Shown here: positions 6,548 to 15,228 of the stretch, piece by piece | Layout: every line of letters starts with the position of its first letter | Numbering within the stretch: the first letter of the stretch is position 1 | Source of the DNA: JAUUZQ01 sp964538375 | GTDB taxonomy: Bacteria > Bacteroidota > Bacteroidia > Bacteroidales > GCA-2748055 | Length of the DNA: 23,036 nt | NCBI GenBank assembly: GCA_964538375.1 | Contig: CAZIFQ010000043.1 | Location: forward strand, 1-23,036 | Direction: 5' to 3' | Notes under the pieces: generated by a model | Database searches by the model: none | What the model was told of the DNA's origin: nothing | What the model saw: the letters and a program-made list of their open reading frames with translations, nothing else | Program-made: the position numbers and the translations under genes

Positions 6548-9142
6548 CTATTTTACAAGTAATTCCTTCTTAATCAATTTATCTCTATCCGATGAAGGCC
6601 CGGCGAAAATTTCATATTTGCCCGGCTCTACGGTATAGGCACCTTTAGCGATATTGTAGTATTCAAGGTCTTCTTTTTCCAGCAATACCTCTATGGTTTT
6701 TGTCTCCCCGGATTTAATCATTACCCGTTCAAATCCTCGCAGATCCAGCAACGGTCTTGCCTCTTCTGCTTCTTTGTGGTGGATATAAAACTGTACAACC
6801 TCTTCACCATGAAGTTCACTGGTGTTTGTTACATCTACACTAACTTTAACAGTCGATCCGGCTATAATTTCTGCTTGATCTAACTGTAAGTTGCTGTACT
6901 CAAAAGTTGAGTAGGAGAGACCATGACCGAAAGGATATAATGGTTCACCTGTATAATACCTGTAGGTTCTATTGGCCATATCGTAATTCTCAAAAGGCGG
7001 CAGTTCATCAACAGAAGTATAAAATGTTACCGGCAACCTCCCGGCTGGATTATAATCTCCTGATAGTACGTCGGCAATGGCAGCGCCAGCAGCTTCACCT
7101 GGATACCACGCTTCAAGTATGGCTGGTATATTTTCATTTTCCCATTTTACTGAAACCGCTGATCCATTGAGCAATACAAGCGTTATTGGCTTACCTGTAG
7201 CAGCAATTTTCTTAATAAGCTCCTGTTGTATTTTGGGTAGTTCCAGTTGGGTCCTGTCGCCACCGTTAAAACCATCCACTTCAACCTTCATTTCTTCCCC
7301 TTCCAGCCTTGGTGAGAGACCCATGAACATGATTACATGATCAGACCATTCTGCAATTTTAAGGGCTTCTTTTACCTGGTCGTTTTTTGCTGGGGGTGCC
7401 CAGATTAAATGACATAGGGCATCATTATGTTCATCCCACAAAAATAATCCAATCTCATATTTCTGGCCTTTTATAAATTTAATATTCGCTGATCTCTTGT
7501 TCGGATGGTGCGCATTTCTATTGCCTGTAACAGTTTCGCCGTTAATCTCTAACCTGAAGAATTTTGCTTCACAACCAATGGCATATGTTCCGGTTTCCCC
7601 GGGTACAATAAAACCCTTCCAGCTCACGGAGAAATTATCATCTTCCAGTTCTTCATATGGTGCCCTGTCCCACCAATAGAAATCTACATTTTTATCGACC
7701 CGGGAGATTAGGGCTTCTCCTTCCCATTTGGTACCCTTATAATACTCTGCTATCAACCCATTCTTCTCTAAAGTTTCAGAGGTAAACAATACCTCTTTAG
7801 GAATAATCTCGAAATATGGAAGCCCTTCTGCATGCGGACAACCGATGGCATATTTTATTGCGCTATTGTCAAATTCTTCTTTCATACCGGCCAATGGTGT
7901 TATCGGCTCAACAGGGGTGCCATTGTAATTACCGCACATGACTTCAATATCTTCAGAATTCGGGCCAATCACTGCGATTTTTTTAGTCTCTTTAGATAGG
8001 GGTAGTGTTCCATCGTTTTTCAGCAATACCATTGATTTTCTTGCCATTTCAAGTGCAACACGACTATGTTTTTGGCAGGCAACAATATCTGTGGTCAAAT
8101 CTGACCATGGCACATTTTCCTGCGGATCAAACATGCCCAATTTCATTCGTGCTGTCATTAACCGTTTTACGGAAATATCAATATCCTGTTCAGAAATATG
8201 TCCCTGCTTAACAGCTTCAACAAGGCCTTTATATGTGGAGCCGCAATTCAGGTCTGTGCCTGAAAGTACCGCCATAGCTGAAGCTTTTTCAGCTGTTTCG
8301 ACAACTTTGTGTCCATTATAAAAATCATGTATCGCTCCGCAGTCAGAAACTATGTAACCTTCAAATCCAAGTTCTCCTCTCAGTATCTCTTCCTGTAATG
8401 GAATACTTCCACAACAGGGCGTACCCATGTAAGCATTGTATGCACACATAACTGAGTATGCTTTCCCCTTTTCTATAGTTTTCTTAAATGCCGGAAGATA
8501 AGTATCTCTAAAATCTCTTTCACTGATCACAGCATCAAACTCATGACGAGATGGTTCTGGGCCGCTATGTACTGCATAATGTTTCGCAGTTGCAATAACC
8601 TTCAGATAGTCAGGGTCGTTACCTTGCAGACCTTTTATGAATTGAGTGCCCATTTCTCCTGTCAAATAGGGATCTTCACCATAAGTTTCCATACCTCGTC
8701 CCCACCTGGGATCTCGAAAAATATTGATATTTGGAGACCAGAACGTCAATCCCTGGTAAATGCCCCGTTTCCCCTTTGCTTGGAAATCATTGTATTTTGC
8801 CCTGGCTTCACTTGATATTACATCAGCCATTTTATACATCAGATCTTTGTCCCATGAAGCTGCCAAACCTATTGCCTGGGGGAAAACAGTAGCTCTTCCT
8901 GCCCTGGCGACACCATGCAGGCATTCATTCCACCAGTTATATTCGGGAATTCCCAGCGCATCAATGGCAGGTGCTTCAGACAATAGCTGAGCGGCTTTCT
9001 CTTCTAGCGTCATCCTGGAAACAAGATCATCAACGCGTTTTTCAATAGAAAGATTCGTTTTTAAATAGTCGGGATTATTGTCTGTATTACATGAAATTAC
9101 AAAAACGATAATTGCGACGAGCAGCAGGGAAATACGTTTCAT
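6548..9142 (-). CDS. GH3 beta-glycosidase lipoprotein with PA14 insert (xylosidase/glucosidase type)
   Basis: An exo-acting glycoside hydrolase of 864 residues. The ATG at 9142 gives a lipoprotein signal (FVISC, C18); a longer reading would overlap galactokinase. Domains: GH3 (beta/alpha)8 barrel ~30-345, with RDPRWGRGMETYGEDP (143-158), KH187-188 and the nucleophile D267 in YIVSDCGA; alpha/beta sandwich ~365-740 interrupted by a PA14 domain (~461-590, opening GLIAEYYKG); and a fibronectin III-like domain ~760-860. The general acid should lie in the PRLEGEE region (611-617). The SDCGA motif is usual among Bacteroidota beta-xylosidases and related beta-glucosidases; the exact substrate is open. 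The enzyme is expected to face the periplasm or surface. It follows galactokinase by 82 nt and has its own promoter candidate there. Confidence 0.94.
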   Translation of the reverse strand: MKRISLLLVAIIVFVISCNTDNNPDYLKTNLSIEKRVDDLVSRMTLEEKAAQLLSEAPAIDALGIPEYNWWNECLHGVARAGRATVFPQAIGLAASWDKDLMYKMADVISSEARAKYNDFQAKGKRGIYQGLTFWSPNINIFRDPRWGRGMETYGEDPYLTGEMGTQFIKGLQGNDPDYLKVIATAKHYAVHSGPEPSRHEFDAVISERDFRDTYLPAFKKTIEKGKAYSVMCAYNAYMGTPCCGSIPLQEEILRGELGFEGYIVSDCGAIHDFYNGHKVVETAEKASAMAVLSGTDLNCGSTYKGLVEAVKQGHISEQDIDISVKRLMTARMKLGMFDPQENVPWSDLTTDIVACQKHSRVALEMARKSMVLLKNDGTLPLSKETKKIAVIGPNSEDIEVMCGNYNGTPVEPITPLAGMKEEFDNSAIKYAIGCPHAEGLPYFEIIPKEVLFTSETLEKNGLIAEYYKGTKWEGEALISRVDKNVDFYWWDRAPYEELEDDNFSVSWKGFIVPGETGTYAIGCEAKFFRLEINGETVTGNRNAHHPNKRSANIKFIKGQKYEIGLFLWDEHNDALCHLIWAPPAKNDQVKEALKIAEWSDHVIMFMGLSPRLEGEEMKVEVDGFNGGDRTQLELPKIQQELIKKIAATGKPITLVLLNGSAVSVKWENENIPAILEAWYPGEAAGAAIADVLSGDYNPAGRLPVTFYTSVDELPPFENYDMANRTYRYYTGEPLYPFGHGLSYSTFEYSNLQLDQAEIIAGSTVKVSVDVTNTSELHGEEVVQFYIHHKEAEEARPLLDLRGFERVMIKSGETKTIEVLLEKEDLEYYNIAKGAYTVEPGKYEIFAGPSSDRDKLIKKELLVK

Positions 9143-9166
9143 ATTAAAAAACAATTTGGTATGATA

Positions 9167-9197
9167 TAAAGTTAAGATGAATGATGAAAAAGACAAA
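9167..9197 (-). promoter_or_regulatory. Candidate promoter for the GH3 gene
   Basis: Reading the minus strand: TTTG (9197-9194), a 19-base spacer, then TAACTTTA (9174-9167), seven of eight matches to the Bacteroidota -7 box TAnnTTTG. It sits in the galactokinase-GH3 gap, 24 nt upstream of the GH3 start codon. Confidence 0.5.
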
Positions 9198-9224
9198 CAC
9201 AATGATACACTCTCTCTAATGTTG

Positions 9225-10394
9225 CTACAAGATTCCAATTTTCCCTGCACCACTTCCTATTTCAGCGATGTAGAAGTCTGGATTAAGACCAATTTTTTCC
9301 TCATACTTTCTGCCAACTTCCCTGATAAATTCTTCAATCGAATCTTCCTTTACTAAGCTCACAGTGCATCCCCCAAATCCGGCGCCGGTCATCCTGCTTC
9401 CTAATGTTCCGGATATCTTTCGGGCCTCATCAACCAGGGTATCTAATTCAATTCCTGTAACTTCATAATCAATCTGAAGTGATTCGTGAGATTGATTCAT
9501 TAAGAAGCCAAATTTTTCAATGTCTCCATCATTTAAGGCAGAGACAGCGCGCAAGGTCCTGTCATTTTCCGCGATGACATGCCTGGCACGATTCCTTATT
9601 GTTTCATCAGGAATATGAGCTTCCAGTGATTCGAATTGCTCCAGGCTGAGTTGACTGAGATTAGATATGGGCTGAACCAAAGAGATATATTCTACAGCCG
9701 ATTCACACTCTGATCGTCGTTCATTATATTTTGAGTCAGCCAGTCCGCGCCTTTTATTTGTGTTTGCAATAAGTATTTTGATGCCTTCCAGTTTGATGGG
9801 GATTTTTTTATAGTCCAATGTATCACAGTTGAGGAAAAGTGCGTGATCTGTTTCACCCATGCCGCATGCAAATTGATCCATGATTCCACAGTTGACACCA
9901 ACAAAATTATTTTCAGCTCGTTGACCCAATTTTACAAGCTCCATCTTCTCCATCTTGAAAGAGAATAGGTCATTTAATGCTGTTCCGGTAACCATTTCAA
10001 TAGATGCAGAAGAAGATAATCCAGCTCCATTCGGAATATCCCCGGAGTAAAGCAGATCGAGACCTTCAATCTCATGAGATAGATTTCTTAGTTCATTGAT
10101 AACACCGGTAGGGTAGTTGATCCATGATTTTCCTGTCTTTTCAAGCGGTGCATCAAGGGAGATACTTCCCCTGTGATCAAAATTCATTGTTGCAAACTCA
10201 ACACTTCTGCGGTGGTTCTTCCTTGCTAGTAAGTATGTTCCAAATGACAGGGCACAGGGAAATACATATCCCCGATTGTAATCAGTATGTTCGCCAATGA
10301 GATTTACTCTGCCAGGCGCAAAATAGGCATGAATAGCTTCCTCACTCTCCCCATAAAGGTCAACAAAACTCACTTTCAGATCGTCAATTCTCAT
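9225..10394 (-). CDS. galK: Galactokinase
   Basis: ATP-dependent phosphorylation of galactose to galactose 1-phosphate, first committed step of the Leloir pathway, cytoplasmic. At 389 residues it matches the family length. GHMP-kinase features: galactokinase signature GRVNLIGEHTDY (28-39), phosphate loop GLSSSAS (125-131), catalytic D173 in GIMDQFACG, and a late GAGFGGC motif. A TTG at 10421 would extend the frame, but it lies inside the -7 box of a very good promoter, so transcription should begin downstream of it; the ATG at 10394 is therefore chosen. GH3 follows in the same direction. No galT, galE or intact galM is in the window; a mutarotase remnant lies at 6432. Confidence 0.96.
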   Translation of the reverse strand: MRIDDLKVSFVDLYGESEEAIHAYFAPGRVNLIGEHTDYNRGYVFPCALSFGTYLLARKNHRRSVEFATMNFDHRGSISLDAPLEKTGKSWINYPTGVINELRNLSHEIEGLDLLYSGDIPNGAGLSSSASIEMVTGTALNDLFSFKMEKMELVKLGQRAENNFVGVNCGIMDQFACGMGETDHALFLNCDTLDYKKIPIKLEGIKILIANTNKRRGLADSKYNERRSECESAVEYISLVQPISNLSQLSLEQFESLEAHIPDETIRNRARHVIAENDRTLRAVSALNDGDIEKFGFLMNQSHESLQIDYEVTGIELDTLVDEARKISGTLGSRMTGAGFGGCTVSLVKEDSIEEFIREVGRKYEEKIGLNPDFYIAEIGSGAGKIGIL

Positions 10395-10418
10395 AAGCGC
10401 CTGCTTCAGATTACCCTC

Positions 10419-10449
10419 CAAAAGTAGAAATTTTTAACTTCCATGCAAA
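10419..10449 (-). promoter_or_regulatory. Bacteroidota-type promoter of galK
   Basis: Minus strand: TTTG (10449-10446), a 19-base spacer, then TACTTTTG (10426-10419), a perfect TAnnTTTG. The predicted start of transcription is ~7-10 nt further on, giving a short leader of about 15-20 nt before the ATG at 10394. Confidence 0.7.
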
Positions 10450-10528
10450 ACGCATTGATCTCTGTCGTTTTCCCCTCTTTTATTGCGTTAAATACATTAT
10501 ATTTAACATCATCTTTATCCAATTTACC

Positions 10529-11185
10529 TTGAAAATTAAACGCTCAAACGGATTTGTATTCTCCATAGGGTATGTGATACTCTTTTTAATGCTGTTCGTT
10601 ATCACCTTGCTTTTTTCAAAAGAGGAGATTCATATTTTTATTAATAAACTGCATTTTCCTTTTCTTGATGAATTGATGAAATATTGGACCTATTTGGGGG
10701 ATGGAGTGGTTCTTTTGATTATCATTTTATTTGCAGTCCTGATCTCCTTCAGGCACAGTATAATTCTGCTAGGTTCTTACTTGATTTCAGGAATGATTGT
10801 CCAGGTGCTTAAGAGATTTATTTTCACTGAGATGCCGAGACCGGTAAAGTATTTTGATTTGCAAAATATTGATTATCAGCTGTATTTAGTTCCTGATGTG
10901 CATCAGCATGCATGGCATAGTTTCCCTTCGGGACATACCGCAGCAGCTTTTGCAGTGTTTTTTAGTTTGGCCCTCTTATCGAAATCTAAAGTGCTTCAAC
11001 TCGGATGTTTTGCACTTGCACTGGGGGTAGCTTACTCACGACTATATCTGTCTCAGCATTTCCTTATCGATGTTGTTGCCGGCTCCGCAATAGGAATGCT
11101 TTCTGCCTGGCTGCTCTGGTGGTGGATGGAAAGATACCAGAACACCTGGCTGGATAAACCGCTTTTAGTGCCAAAGCGAAGATGA
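10529..11185 (+). CDS. PAP2-family membrane phosphatase
   Basis: A 218-residue membrane protein of the phosphatidic acid phosphatase type 2 superfamily, which removes phosphate from lipid phosphates on the outer face of the inner membrane. All three signature motifs are present: K95-RFIFTEMPRP, PSGH (133-136) and SR171-x5-H177-FLID. It has about six helices (12-29, 58-73, 78-93, 138-150, 155-170, 182-197). Translation begins at TTG (10529); no better start exists before the first helix. Its stop overlaps the start of the GT39 gene (ATGA), so the two are translationally coupled. With that partner, a role in undecaprenyl phosphate recycling or lipid A dephosphorylation is likely; which one cannot be decided here. 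Confidence 0.9.
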   Translation: MKIKRSNGFVFSIGYVILFLMLFVITLLFSKEEIHIFINKLHFPFLDELMKYWTYLGDGVVLLIIILFAVLISFRHSIILLGSYLISGMIVQVLKRFIFTEMPRPVKYFDLQNIDYQLYLVPDVHQHAWHSFPSGHTAAAFAVFFSLALLSKSKVLQLGCFALALGVAYSRLYLSQHFLIDVVAGSAIGMLSAWLLWWWMERYQNTWLDKPLLVPKRR

Positions 11186-12870
11186 AGTCGATTAACAAAC
11201 CCATATGGATATACCTGGCCATTTTATTATATGGATTGCTGGCACTATTGCCTTACATCGGTTCTGTACATCTTTTCGATTGGGATGAGATCATCTTTGC
11301 TGAATCTGCCAGGGAGATGATGGTAAGTGGTGATTATTTGACAGTTAGCAGTAATTTTATTCCTTTTTGGGAAAAACCGCCTCTCTTTTTTTGGTTACAG
11401 GCCTTGTCAATGAAATTGTTTGGAGTCACAGAATTTGCGGCACGTTTTCCAAACATGATTTGCGGTATTCTTACGCTAATTACACTTTTCAGAATCGGCA
11501 GGAAGATATCGGGACAGGGCTTTGGTGTTTTATGGGTAATCGCTTTCGCTACAGCGGTCTTGCCATTCTTCTATTTCAAATCAGGAATTATTGATCCATG
11601 GCTCAACCTGTTTATTTTGCTCGGATTTACATATTTCATATATTACCTCGATCCTGAAAACAACATCAGGAGGTACTTCAAACTTGTGCTCTCTGCACTA
11701 TTCTTTGGATTGGCAGTTCTAACAAAAGGACCTGTACCTGTTTTGCTCCTTGGTTTAAGTTTTATCATTTATCTCGTTGTTAAGAGGATTAAGATCTCAG
11801 TTTCTTTCGGACATGTAATAGTGTTTCTGCTGGTGCTGATATCCATCGGGGGATCCTGGTATATTTATCAAATCACGCAAGGAAGATTTGATGTAGTGAT
11901 GGATTTTATCAGGTACCAGGCCGGGTTATTTACCAATGATTACGCAGGACATGGTGGCTTTTTTGGTTTTCATTTCGTGATTCTTTTCTTTGGCGTTTTC
12001 CCGGGATCAATTCTTTTTCTTATCAGTTTTACGAAAAAGCAAGAGAGTACAGATCTCCAACAAATGTTCAGAACATGGATGTATATTTTATTCTTCCTGG
12101 TCCTGGTCCTTTTCTCCTTTGTAAAAACTAAGCTGGTACATTACAGTTCCCTGGCATATTTCCCCATTACTTTTCTTGCAGCATGGGTGTGGGAAAAATG
12201 GATAAGCAGGAAAATCGAAATCAAAGGTTGGCAGCTGATTCTTATCGCATTTGTAGCTTTGATGTATTCTATAGCGGCTGTACTACTGCCTATCCTGGGA
12301 GCAAATACAAAATTTATACCGCAGGCAGAATTCACAAAATTCCCCTTATTCTGGCAAGAAGCCATTAATGCCAATTTATGCTGGACCGGCTTGGAGTTTT
12401 TAACTGGTATCTTTCTAATTGCAGGCATAATTTTCTCCATCTGGTTAATACGCAAAAGAGATACCAAGGGGATGATTATCATGCATGTAGTGACACTGCT
12501 CTTCGTAACATCAATGGTTTATATCTACACGCCGAAAATAGAAGCTATAACTCAAAATGCAGCCATTGAATTTATTGAAGAGCACAACGATGAGAATGCT
12601 TATATCACGACCCTGGGATTCAGAAGTTTTGCCACTTTGTTTTATGGTAAAAGATCACCTGAGGTGATTCCAGGAATTGATGATGCCGAGGAAGTGCTTT
12701 CTCTTAATCTGAATACAGATGTTTATGTCATTATGAAGCAAGACGACAAGCAGAAATACATGGAAAGGTATCCCAGACTAGAGTTGCTTTACGAAAAAAA
12801 TGGATTCGTTTTTACTAAAATGCAGATCGATTCATTACCCGATTACCCCATTAACTCATTAGTTCATTAG
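11182..12870 (+). CDS. GT39 / ArnT-like membrane glycosyltransferase
   Basis: A 562-residue integral membrane protein of the GT-C fold (PMT/ArnT group), which uses polyprenyl-phosphate sugars as donors. The first periplasmic loop has the catalytic acidic pair in FDWDEIIFAESAREM (D35-E36), followed by FWEKPPLFFWLQ, the loop that in ArnT-type enzymes lies close to the active site. Roughly 11-12 helices span residues 8-455, followed by a soluble C-terminal domain of ~110 residues. Coupling to the PAP2 gene suggests both modify a lipid or lipid-linked glycan such as lipid A. The last residues (PINSLVH) are encoded by the first units of an octamer array, so the natural C-terminus was extended or replaced by repeat sequence. 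Confidence 0.9.
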   Translation: MKSINKPIWIYLAILLYGLLALLPYIGSVHLFDWDEIIFAESAREMMVSGDYLTVSSNFIPFWEKPPLFFWLQALSMKLFGVTEFAARFPNMICGILTLITLFRIGRKISGQGFGVLWVIAFATAVLPFFYFKSGIIDPWLNLFILLGFTYFIYYLDPENNIRRYFKLVLSALFFGLAVLTKGPVPVLLLGLSFIIYLVVKRIKISVSFGHVIVFLLVLISIGGSWYIYQITQGRFDVVMDFIRYQAGLFTNDYAGHGGFFGFHFVILFFGVFPGSILFLISFTKKQESTDLQQMFRTWMYILFFLVLVLFSFVKTKLVHYSSLAYFPITFLAAWVWEKWISRKIEIKGWQLILIAFVALMYSIAAVLLPILGANTKFIPQAEFTKFPLFWQEAINANLCWTGLEFLTGIFLIAGIIFSIWLIRKRDTKGMIIMHVVTLLFVTSMVYIYTPKIEAITQNAAIEFIEEHNDENAYITTLGFRSFATLFYGKRSPEVIPGIDDAEEVLSLNLNTDVYVIMKQDDKQKYMERYPRLELLYEKNGFVFTKMQIDSLPDYPINSLVH

Positions 12871-12903
12871 TTCATTGGCTCATTAACCCATTAACTCATT
12901 TTT
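12848..12903. repeat. Octamer tandem array, unit YcattaRY, seven copies, entering a coding sequence
   Basis: Units in order: ccattaac, tcattagt, tcattagt, tcattggc, tcattaac, ccattaac, tcattttt. The first two and a half encode the end and stop codon of the GT39 gene; the rest fill the gap to the convergent oxidoreductase gene. The unit is the same as in the large array at 16840. Confidence 0.85.
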
Positions 12904-12904
12904 C

Positions 12905-12931
12905 AACCTTCGTAGCTTTAGCGAAGAAGGT
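12905..12931. terminator. Dyad between convergent GT39 and oxidoreductase genes
   Basis: accttc and gaaggt (with an alternative inner pairing cttcg/cgaag) enclose a loop containing tagcttta. It lies between converging genes and includes the last codons and stop of the oxidoreductase (LLR, stop). T-runs flank the left side. It may end transcription from both sides, but the stem is short. Confidence 0.3.
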
Positions 12932-13973
12932 GCCCCATCCCAATCACTTTCCCACTTTTGGCACTTTCATAGGCAGCTTCAATAATACAAATAACATCCC
13001 TGGCTTCTTCAGCATTTACTGCAAGCGGTGCTCCGTTTCTGAGATGCCCATAGATTGAATCATAGTAGAAAGAGTAATTTCCTGCTTTGGTTTCAATGCG
13101 CTGTTTATAATCTGTCCCTGGTTTATCCAGGTTTAACAGGCCCCAGTTCTCTTTTGGCTCAGTTCCCCAGTTTTCCTCACTCGGCAGATGTCCTGATTTT
13201 AACATCTGCTCCTGTGGATCCAATCCATACTTGAGAAAACTGCCTTTAGTACCATGAAGAATATATCTCGGACCAGGTTCTTTCACAAGATATGATCCCC
13301 TTACAATGCATTTTACATTAGGGTAATACATAAAAATATCGAAGGAGTCATCAACCATGCTGCCTGTGCGCTGAGCACGAACATCAGCAAACAAATGCTT
13401 TGGCATCCCAAATAACTGAAGCGCCTGATCGATCATATGTGAGCCAAGATTATACAATGTTCCGGCTCCTAAACTGGCATCCTCTTTCCACGATTCCTGG
13501 ATATAAGATCGAAACCTGTCGAAATGCGATTCAAATGACACTAATCTCCCCGTTAATTCATTTTTGATCACCTCTTTTACAGTGAGAAAGTCACCATCCC
13601 ATCTTCGGTTTTGAAATACAGAAACCATCAGTTTCCTCTCCTTTGCTTTGGCAATTATTTCATCAGCTTCAGAAGCTTTTAGTGTGAAAGGTTTCTCAAC
13701 TACAATATGTTTTCCCGCCTGCAAAGCTGCCAGAGACATCCCGTAATGAAGGTAGTCGGGTGTATTTACAATCACGAGTTCAATCTCCGGATCATCAAGA
13801 ATCTCCTCGTAAGTTCTGACGAGCACTGCTCCTGGATGCTTAAGCTCCGAATCGTTTTTGTGACGTTCTAACACTTTCCTGATTTCAAATCCAGGATGTG
13901 CCTCCAGCAATAGCCCATGGAATACGAGTCCTGACATACCATAGGAAGCAAGAGCAGTTTTGATAGCTTTCAT
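12918..13973 (-). CDS. Gfo/Idh/MocA-family NAD(P)-dependent oxidoreductase
   Basis: A 351-residue cytoplasmic dehydrogenase acting on sugar or polyol derivatives. N-terminal Rossmann domain ~5-120, with the dinucleotide-binding turn around YGMSGLVFH, VIVNTPDYLH (68-76) and the family EKP motif (93-95, GKHIVVEKPFT). The C-terminal alpha/beta domain has LGAGTLYNLGSHMIDQAL (168-185), with H179 in the position of the usual catalytic His. Length is typical. The first glycine turn is degenerate (YGMSG rather than GxGxxG), as in the YdgJ-type subgroup. It lies alone on the minus strand, convergent with GT39 and divergent from the alkaline phosphatase. The true substrate is not evident. Confidence 0.9.
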   Translation of the reverse strand: MKAIKTALASYGMSGLVFHGLLLEAHPGFEIRKVLERHKNDSELKHPGAVLVRTYEEILDDPEIELVIVNTPDYLHYGMSLAALQAGKHIVVEKPFTLKASEADEIIAKAKERKLMVSVFQNRRWDGDFLTVKEVIKNELTGRLVSFESHFDRFRSYIQESWKEDASLGAGTLYNLGSHMIDQALQLFGMPKHLFADVRAQRTGSMVDDSFDIFMYYPNVKCIVRGSYLVKEPGPRYILHGTKGSFLKYGLDPQEQMLKSGHLPSEENWGTEPKENWGLLNLDKPGTDYKQRIETKAGNYSFYYDSIYGHLRNGAPLAVNAEEARDVICIIEAAYESAKSGKVIGMGHLLR

Positions 13974-13994
13974 ATTTTGATCATATTGAGTTAA

Positions 13995-14023
13995 CGAAAA
14001 TACAAAAAAGCATGGTTTTCAAA
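13995..14023 (-). promoter_or_regulatory. Candidate promoter of the Gfo/Idh/MocA gene
   Basis: Minus strand: TTTG (14023-14020), a 17-base spacer, TATTTTCG (14002-13995), seven of eight matches to TAnnTTTG. It lies 21 nt before the start codon. Confidence 0.45.
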
Positions 14024-14133
14024 AGATTGTAGATTTTAACAAAATATTTCAGGGGAAAACAAGCGATAAATTGTAACTTGCAATGTCCAATTTCCGGACA
14101 AAAAAACTATTATTCAATAATTATTTTACTAAA

Positions 14134-15225
14134 ATGAAAACAAAATATTTTTCAATCTTACTTAGCTCTATTCTTCTTATTTCATTCTCCTGTTCAACAG
14201 GACAGGGGGATTCAAATTCAAAACCTGTTACAAAGAACATCATTTTTATGATTGGAGACGGGATGGGATTGAGCCATGTACATGCAGCAATGACAGCCAA
14301 TGGAGGATCTCTTTCACTTGAGGGCATTTCGCATGTTGGGTTGCATAAAACATTTTCCGCAACTAGTTATATAACTGATAGCGGTGCTAGTGGGACTGCA
14401 ATGGCTTGCGGAAAAAAGACTTACAATGGAGCCATTGGAGTTGATGTGGATCATAATGAACTGGAATCTATTCTGAAGGTCGCAGAGCGGAATGGCCTCG
14501 CAACAGGATTAGTGGCCACCTCGACTATTACACACGCAACTCCTGCAGCATTTATCGCTAACGATACCCTTCGAAAGAATTACCAGGCAATTGCTGCAGA
14601 TTTTCTTTTGACAGACATTGATGTTTTTATTGGAGGAGGTTTGGATGATTTTACCAAGAGAGAGGATAAGAGAGATCTTACAAAAGAATTAGAAGAAAAG
14701 GGCTACACAATTGCCAGGAATTTAGACGAAGTTAAAGCTTTTACCAAGGGGAAACTTGCCGGTTTTACTGCTGATGGGGCTAATCCTGGCGCATTAGATG
14801 GCAGGGGAGATATGCTTCCTGAAGCTACGAAAAAAGCATTAGAAATTCTGAGCCAGGATGAGGATGGTTTCTTTATAATGATTGAGGGGTCCCAGATCGA
14901 CTGGGCCAGTCATGCAAACGACCAGGAGAAAACAATTGCAGAGACCCTGGATTTTGATAAAGCGGTTCAAGTTGCTCTTGACTTTGCAAAGGAAGATGGT
15001 GAAACCCTGGTTGTAATTACTGCCGATCATGAAACAGGTGGTATGGTAGTGCTGGAAGGTGACTATGAGAAGGCAACAACAAAGGTTGCTTTTAGTACAC
15101 ATGGCCATACCGGGATGATGGTACCCGTTTATTCCTATGGACCGGGAGCTGAATTATTTACCGGTATCTTTGACAACACTGAATACAAAGAGAAATTTAT
15201 TTCTGTCTGTGATTTAAAAGAATAG
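14134..15225 (+). CDS. Alkaline phosphatase, lipoprotein form
   Basis: Two-zinc alkaline phosphomonoesterase of the PhoA superfamily, exported and lipid-anchored. The ATG at 14134 gives a clean lipoprotein signal ending SFSC (C20); an upstream start at 14083 would place 17 polar residues before it. Active-site residues visible: D42 (MIGDGMG), nucleophile S83 in TDSGAS, H134 (THATPAAF), E251-x4-D256-WASH260, D298-H299 (ITADHETGG) and H323/H325 (STHGHTG). At 363 residues it is shorter than E. coli PhoA (471), lacking some crown and insert loops but no catalytic residue. A propeller-like lipoprotein gene follows 3 nt after its stop in the same frame. It probably scavenges phosphate, although no Pho-box is recognisable. 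Confidence 0.93.
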   Translation: MKTKYFSILLSSILLISFSCSTGQGDSNSKPVTKNIIFMIGDGMGLSHVHAAMTANGGSLSLEGISHVGLHKTFSATSYITDSGASGTAMACGKKTYNGAIGVDVDHNELESILKVAERNGLATGLVATSTITHATPAAFIANDTLRKNYQAIAADFLLTDIDVFIGGGLDDFTKREDKRDLTKELEEKGYTIARNLDEVKAFTKGKLAGFTADGANPGALDGRGDMLPEATKKALEILSQDEDGFFIMIEGSQIDWASHANDQEKTIAETLDFDKAVQVALDFAKEDGETLVVITADHETGGMVVLEGDYEKATTKVAFSTHGHTGMMVPVYSYGPGAELFTGIFDNTEYKEKFISVCDLKE

Positions 15226-15228
15226 GTA

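Noticed and set aside
12847..12903. Could the cattaac arrays be a CRISPR array?
   Set aside because: Units are 8 bp, directly adjacent and without spacers, and no cas gene is present.
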